Shown here: piece by piece, positions 57,618 to 64,000 of the stretch | Layout of the letters: each line of letters begins with the position of its first letter | Position numbering within the stretch: the stretch's first letter is position 1 | Assembly: GCA_035582835.1 (NCBI GenBank) | Contig: JAYKAV010000678.1 | Location: 524,767-588,766, forward strand | Reading direction: 5' to 3' | DNA: 64,000 nucleotides | Source of the DNA: Phoebastria nigripes | Lineage: Eukaryota > Chordata > Aves > Procellariiformes > Diomedeidae | Position numbers and translations under genes: made by a program | The notes under the pieces: generated by a model | Databases searched by the model: none | What the model was told of the DNA's origin: nothing | Seen by the model: only the letters and a program-made list of their open reading frames with translations

Positions 57618-60600
57618 TCAAAAACCAAAACCATAATAGCCCTTTAGACTGTGAGTTTGTTGGGCAGCTAGTGAAATGTTTTATAACAAATAACAAGATT
57701 CTTTTTCCTAGATGATCTCACTTAAAATTGTTTTCAAGTCTGTGAAACTGACCCTTTAACATCCTTTTGCGCATGTATTGCTGGTTCAGACTGTATTCTG
57801 TTTGCACATAACAAATGTAATCAAGTTGAGACAATTCACATTAAAAACCTACAGATTTTAACTTCTGTTTTTTGAGGTGAAGTCTAGCATAAAGCTCCCT
57901 AGACTTGGATGTAACACATATTAAGTTAGAAAATCAATATGTACAATTTTTGGAAATTCCAAAACCAGGCTGTGGGACACTGCAGCATGTGTCACCTCGA
58001 CCAAAAGCCCCACACAAGTTATCCATCTATTGAAAATTATGGATTACTCTACTAAGTGCATTTTCAGCTGCTAGGGCAGTGCGCAGTGCAGCTGGTGTCT
58101 AGGCAGTGGCCTGGTAGCTGCAGAACACGGTAAGAACAGTGAAGAAAACAGCAGCTTGAAAAATGAAGGAAAACTAACAAAACATAATAAAATGTAATTA
58201 GAAAAGGAATGAAATTTTATTAAAAACTTCACGAAGGAATGTTTTTCAACAGGACAATAGATACTGAACTATTCTTGAAAGTTCTACCTAGCAGCATTAT
58301 TCACCTGAACTAATCTGTTCATCTGTTCTAAGATGCAAATATAGGTACCACTCTTCAGCCACTCAGAAAACAATCAAAAAATATTCCAAGCTTACATGTG
58401 CAAGACTCTTTTAAAACAGCTCCTTTGAAAACATAAAAGTTGTCAAATTGTTAGTTGGAGTCATACAATCATATGAAAGGTATGTAAGATATTTTTAAAG
58501 AAGTAAGACAGGAAAACCAAGATACAAGGAGGTTTAAATTACTTCCTCAGAGTGCCATGCGAAGTTGACAACACGACAGGTCTGGTTCCTTGCGGCATGA
58601 ATAGCAAGTCCAGGTTGCAATTGACACTGCAGGTTGAGTCTGTAAATTTTCAGACCATTTTTATATGCCATATAAAACCAAAAACCTTTTTTCACATCAG
58701 AAAAGTGTCATCTAATTTAACATTACTTAGTACCTTCTTCTTAGCAAGGTGCTTATTTTGTAGTGTATTTGGTGCCCACCCTAAACAGGGTGGATGAAGA
58801 GAGAACACATCCTCACATCACTCATAACAAATCCACACCTGTGACTGATCTCAGTGGTTCTGGATTTCCCCAGTGGCTGATGGTGATACAGCTGAAAGAA
58901 CAGCTCTGCAGCAGTGAGCAGCTTAATTTGTAAAAATCCTTTTCAAGGAATTAAGCCCATCACAACAAGAATTACGAATTCACACAGGTCTCCCCACTAC
59001 TTGAACTCAGCAGTCATGCTTCTATCCACTGATGCACTGTCAATCGTGAACTGACAGATGCAAGACTTCAGGCAGGCATGCCATACTCATACAAACTGCA
59101 GAATGAAGCCCTGCTGCATGAAAATCATTGCATTAATCTACCAGAAGGCAAGGTCACCACTTTTCCAAAACTTCTTTTGTGTTTCATAAGTGGAAATGAC
59201 ACAGAGAAAGCTTCATTAGTGACCTAGCAGTCCCAGACAGACAGACCAAGGTCTGAGCGAAATGAAATCCCTCCTGCATACATTGCAGGTAATCAATCAG
59301 CAGAGCTGCAGTATCATCAGGAGAGGCCTGCACTCACCAGATGCTTTGACGCACCTCATGCTTCTGCCACAAAAACCAGCTGTCACCACTATAAGACAGT
59401 GCTGGTGTGCTAGCATTGAAACCAAGCTGGGTTTCAGATAGTCCTCCTCCCAAAGTGATTTTTTGGTTTAGCACAAGGCACCCTGTACCCATGGGTGTTG
59501 ACAAGAGAGTACACATGACTCACGTAACAAATGAAGACATGACCCTAGCGGAGAGTATGGGATGACCACATGTTACCCAGCCAGCAGCACCACCGAGCCT
59601 TTGTTCAGCACTGAGCTCTGCAGGATGCTGTGGAACCAGGAGGCTGCAGGGGCCACCACCTGCTACCAGATCAACAGTGGAAGTGTTGGGTGCCCATAAC
59701 TTCAGAAACTTCATGTGATGCCTCAGCATCAGGCATATGCTTGGAGCTGTTGAGCTTGCTTGAAGATCCAGTCTTTGCTGAGGTCTCCATAAAATTCCTC
59801 AGTTTAGATCAAGGGAGACACTTCTCTGAGGTTACTCGCTTAGCCTGTTGAGTATTTTAAAATATATAGTATAACGAATTTTCCATCAAAGCTGTCACTT
59901 GCTATCTGCCTTAAGAAGATAAATATAGGAAGACCGTTGCTATAGGAAAACCCTAACTGGTTTCCCATTTCAAGGTAGGCGCTATCTATGTTATAATACT
60001 TAAATCCTGCATTGTCTGTCATGAAACAGGAACGCTTAACAAAACAAACAAACAGCAATTTCTCATTTGCCAGGAGCGCTTTGTTGTTACACTCAAAAAC
60101 TTGTTATGGGGAAAAAAGGGCAGCACACCTTATAAGGGAAGCCTAGAATTTCTTGTTAGTGTAATTAAAATCCTACAGTGTAACTAAGCAACAAGTAGTT
60201 CTAACGAGTAGTCCAGCTAGAACAATGTTAACACTCATCGTCCAAATGATCTAATTAACACAAAATAAATCTCCTTACTAATATGGTTTAAAAATCATTG
60301 TACAAAATCTCCTACTATCTTCCCCTTTCTCTGGGTTTATACTGACCCTCCCACGGCCCCTGCGTGTCCTCAGGTCAGCAGCAGCACCTGTGTGACACAC
60401 TTCTACACTTCGCTCTGTCTTTATTGGTCTGGAGCCACATGTTACATCCCAATTTACTCTGTAAGGTGTATTTTACACTTGGTAGATAGATAGCTCTTGC
60501 TTGTTGCTCCTGTGGCTAGTTCTGCTCAGGTCCCAGGTCTGTGCCTCTAGTTGACAGCGGTAAGTTGTTTATAGCCCTGGGGTCTCCAGTGCCAGCCTGT

Positions 60601-60696
60601 TTGCTCTCTCATATCACCCCACACCTGTACACCTCTATGCTGTGTCCACATTCCCAAGGCCTCTGCTGTCATACCAGGCCTGCATATGATGACATA

Positions 60697-60712
60697 ATAA
60701 TGACGTCATTAT
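60697..60712. promoter_or_regulatory. 16 bp palindrome containing a full CRE site
   Basis: ATAATGACGTCATTAT is a perfect palindrome whose centre TGACGTCA (60701-60708) is the consensus site for CREB/ATF bZIP dimers. Binding in vivo is not shown by sequence. No gene start is recognised nearby. Confidence 0.45.
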
Positions 60713-60752
60713 GGTAGGGTCATAAATTTTGCATTCTGTGCAGAGTAACTAT

Positions 60753-60820
60753 ACTATAAAATATAAAATTATGGCTAAAGTATAAAATACTTTTATACTA
60801 TAAAGTATAAAATTTTGGCT
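60753..60820. repeat. AT-rich 24 bp direct repeat with internal hairpin
   Basis: The 24 bp unit at 60753-60776 recurs at 60797-60820 with two substitutions. Between and overlapping them, AGTATAAAA (60779-60787), loop TAC and TTTTATACT (60791-60799) form a perfect 9 bp hairpin. Confidence 0.75.
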
Positions 60821-62842
60821 ATTCTGTGATTGTACAAAGATAAGCAAAAATAAAAACAAATTAGGCAACAGTCACCTGATCATTGGAGGAATTGTTGTTA
60901 CAGCTACATTAACTAAAACAAAGCTCCAGGCAGGCCAAGACAACCCCACACAAAGCCTGGCAAGCTTGCCTCAGTCCTGAGACCTTGCAAAGTTACTGCA
61001 AACTCTACAGACTTTACTGGGCTATACACAACTACTGAGAGTTTCTTGTCAAGAAAGGAGAAAAATTACCCCAGAGGAAGAGGCATCATTCCAACAAAAT
61101 GTTCTACATCAGTGTAATGCGAAAAGTAAACAGGAGTGCGTTATCAGGAAAATAAAAGCTGAACTGACACTGACCTGGTTGGTTGCCATTCATGCTCTCC
61201 ATGATGTGAGCAAGCTTATTTGCAACAGACAACCCCCCCTTCCACCCCAAGACACACATTCACACCCCACACTTCAGATTTTACTGCTATATTTCCTGTG
61301 GCGTATTAATGAACAAAAGCAGAATTGCCTATAAACACATTTCTGAAACAGTGTTTGTAGTGCAAGGGCATTCAGCTTCTACTCTGCTAACACATTATGA
61401 AATAGATAATTCTGAATGCGCTGCATATCAACCTGGAAGTGATGAAAATACTTAACAGATTTATAAAAGCCTCTTTTTGCTTAGAGGAGAGAGTGCCCAT
61501 GTACAGTAGCCCTTGTTATCCCCAAAATGTTATTTTGTTCTACTCCATGCTTTGTAATGACACTTGTCTCTTTCAGGCTCAAACAAACCATGTCATTTGG
61601 CTTTAGCAGAACGCAATGCCAAACATCACCATGTGTACAGCTTCACAGATCACTGGTAGATATCTATTTGCATTCCTATAACTTACAAATGCATACACTG
61701 TTATTTTTCTCTCCATTTTTCAGAAAGTTTCATATAATATTCTGTACAAATGGGAGTACACTCATGTATACATAACCAAACATATGTATCTTGCATGGAG
61801 ATCTCTGTAAAGTGGATTTTAGCCCAAAGTAAATTTTTGTAATCAGGTTTAAAAGCCTCCAGAATTGGAGATTATAATGGAAATTGTGCAACAGAGTATC
61901 TAATAGCAGCACTGCAAGATCTCTTCTGTAGAGCAGGAGTAAAATTTAGAGAGCGAAACTACAATGTTACAGCAATACTCCACAACCCTCCTTTGTACTT
62001 TTAACACCAGTTTTGCAGTGAAAAATGGAAACAGTAAGCAGCAGCTCAAAATTTCTACTAGCAGTATTAATATCAATGACTCTTGTAAAACCAATAGCAT
62101 GAATCTTGCTCTTAGCACCATAGCACATGTTTAATTAATCAGGCCTGCCATCCTCATTTGCCCTTCACTGGGTTTCACTGATGATTACCCAGTGGAAAAT
62201 TCAGCCCCTTAATGCAACCAATATCCTTTTTAACACTTTCTTTCCAGCAGCTTTTGGGGGTGGCAGAGGCATTGTCAGGGAAGGAGGCTGGAACTCCATT
62301 CTTGGCTGCAGCCACCCTACTGCAATTTAACCCTTCATATGGGTTACGAACCAACTTGGAAGGGATTGCTTGCTTTCCTCATCCAGAATGGCTTTTCCTT
62401 CAAGACCTCTCTTCTTTTCCTCTCAGCTTTAGTGATAGGATTACAGCCAAATATTTATGCATCCTGTGAATGTGAGGCAAGAGATGTATTAAGTGCTAAG
62501 TTATTCTAATTTATTCTGCTAAAGGAACCATGTGAGGTAGCACAAAGCCCTCCCTGATTTTGAATTTTAGGCCAGTCACAAGTTTTACTTGTAAAGGACA
62601 TCAGAATTTTATTTTCTTGTTGGTAGTGCTACCCAGGAATGAGAGAGAAAAATCATCTAAGAAATGAAACCCTTGTAAATAAAATATAATTCACAGACAG
62701 GAGCAGAATTTTCCTCTGGGTCATTATTAGTGAAACCCAGTGAGGGGATAATAAGGACATGAGACCTGATTAATTAAACATTTGCACTATTGTGTGTAAT
62801 TATAGTTTTGTGAATCATCCCATGGACATCTGTTTACACAGG

Positions 62843-63005
62843 ACCACGGGACCCGCCATGCTGAGTTTCGCCGGGACCTCAGGCAGAGCCCAGCATGGGG
62901 CACCCAGCCGCCGGGGCCCCGTGGCTCCTTCCCCAGCCCAAACAACCCTTCTGCCTGCCCGGGCGGCACATCACAGCCTGCCAGTCTGGCCACGTGTTCA
63001 CGGCA
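62843..63005. promoter_or_regulatory. CpG-dense GC-rich patch
   Basis: About 160 bp with roughly eleven CpG dinucleotides by eye and a GC box GGGCGG (62961-62966), inside AT-rich DNA. It could be a small unmethylated island, a promoter or enhancer of an unseen transcript, or a local GC-biased conversion spot. No exon or TATA box can be assigned. Confidence 0.4.
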
Positions 63006-63869
63006 GCTTCTTCCCAGAGGAAGTCTCCAGACTGGCCTGGTTTAGTGCTCTGAGCTGATCCACTCATACCCATCAGTATGTGAGTTTGCAGCGACACCTG
63101 TAAGTTTTCACATTCGGTTACCTGAGCGTACTGTGGCATTCTCCTAGCATGTGGGATGTATTCCCATTTATCTTACATTTCAATCTATGTTCAAGCCATA
63201 CACAACTCACAGGAATTAATATGCCGGGGCTTTTCCTTGAAAGATTTTTTGAAAGGTCTGTGCCATGCCATATTTGCAGTTTAAAGCCTTTTAGCTGCTA
63301 ATTAACTTATCTCAGGTTTTGCGACNTTCTGACAAAAAAGCCTTGAGCTCCTGAAGCATAGTAAAAACCTTGGTGCCAGCATTATCACCTAGATGCTGTG
63401 GAGTTACTAATAGAGACAGCTTCAGCCTGCCTAAAATTTACTGTGGTAGAAACATTAAATTGTCATAGCTCACATACACTTCTACAATAACTCTAAGTCG
63501 CAGCACATTTCCACTCTGAACAGTGAATGTGACAGCAGCATTTTGGGGACCTGCTTCTCAAAGATGGCTGGGATTGACAGTGCTCCAAACAGCCCCATCA
63601 CGGCAAAATGATCTCTCTTTCTGGGGAGGCTGGGAACGGCTCTGCTGCCTCCTGGAGACATTACATCCACCTCCCCTGAGAGGGGAAAGGGTAACTATCA
63701 CGGAAGGCCATTTTTGAGGATTTCTGGAGAAATAAAGCTATTCATGAGAGAAAGCTCCATACTTTGTTTCATTCTTTGGCTTCCACTTCCTGATGCAATC
63801 TGGGCTGTCTGAAAATATCCTATGTTACTAGAAGTGTGGCTCCTAGCCAGAGCCACCCTAAGGGAGAAG

Positions 63870-64000
63870 AATCATAGAATCATAGAATCATTAAGGTTGG
63901 AAAAGACCTCTAAGATCATTGAGTCCAACTGTCAACCCAACACCACCATGCCCACTAAACCATGTCCCTAAGCGCCTCATCCACACGTCTTTTAAATACT
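63870..64000 (-). mobile_element. CR1 LINE 3' end, cut by the window edge
   Basis: The tandem octamers AATCATAGAATCATAGAATC (63871-63890) followed by AAGGTTGGAAAAGACCTCTA (63893-63912) are the reverse complement of a CR1 3' end. The block GTCAACCCAACACCACCATG differs from the other copies here, so this is a third subfamily. The element continues past 64000. Its intact octamers suggest a fairly young insertion. Confidence 0.92.

Larger units (their letters stand above)
57618..63869. other. Unique sequence, no supported gene
   Basis: No gene is recognised. It contains a CRE-centred palindrome (60697-60712), a duplicated AT-rich unit (60753-60820), homeobox-core-rich stretches near 62120-62230 and 62690-62830, and a CpG-dense patch (about 62843-63005). 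Open frames are all below about 90 codons. Confidence 0.6.

Noticed and set aside
1..64000. CRISPR arrays, operons, tRNA or rRNA genes
   Set aside because: No regularly spaced identical repeats, compact gene clusters or recognisable cloverleaf or ribosomal sequence were seen. The sequence is vertebrate in character. A tRNA or RNA-family scan would be the decisive check.

Overview
This window looks like gene-poor avian DNA. It is AT-rich and holds several CR1 (chicken repeat 1-type) LINE fragments with the family's octamer-repeat 3' end, two solo retroviral LTRs of one family, scattered microsatellites, and no recognisable multi-exon gene. CR1 also occurs in turtles and crocodilians. The low repeat density and short, 5'-truncated CR1 copies suggest a bird, but no species can be named. 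Isolated N characters show it is draft assembly.

Layout: 1-3.2 kb is unique sequence. A roughly 2 kb plus-strand CR1 copy follows (about 3.24-5.22 kb), carrying most of a broken reverse transcriptase. Then 5.2-15.6 kb is unique sequence with a long A-tract and small microsatellites. A 552 bp solo LTR in plus orientation lies at 15577-16128, flanked by the direct repeat CCTAG. Minus-strand CR1 tails lie at 19448-20238 and 21143-21399. From 21.4 to 43.8 kb the sequence is mostly unique, with one very old CR1 reverse-transcriptase relic near 29.4-29.6 kb and a GC-rich patch at about 34.25-34.51 kb. A second solo LTR, minus orientation, lies at 43801-44373 and is flanked by GTCAC. A roughly 420 bp polypyrimidine tract follows at 45.4-45.8 kb. 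A further minus-strand CR1 tail is at 50062-50738. A CpG-dense patch is at about 62.84-63.01 kb, and a last CR1 tail runs off the right edge from 63870.

No host coding gene, tRNA, rRNA or CRISPR array could be supported. Many open frames of 60-170 codons exist on both strands, but none shows a domain, a convincing exon structure or a multi-frame match outside the CR1 copies. The window is most simply intergenic or deep-intronic. The firmest results are the two LTRs with exact 5 bp target-site duplications, the CR1 set representing several subfamilies and ages, and a strong clustering of N characters inside the largest CR1 copy. I did not find a convincing new biological system.
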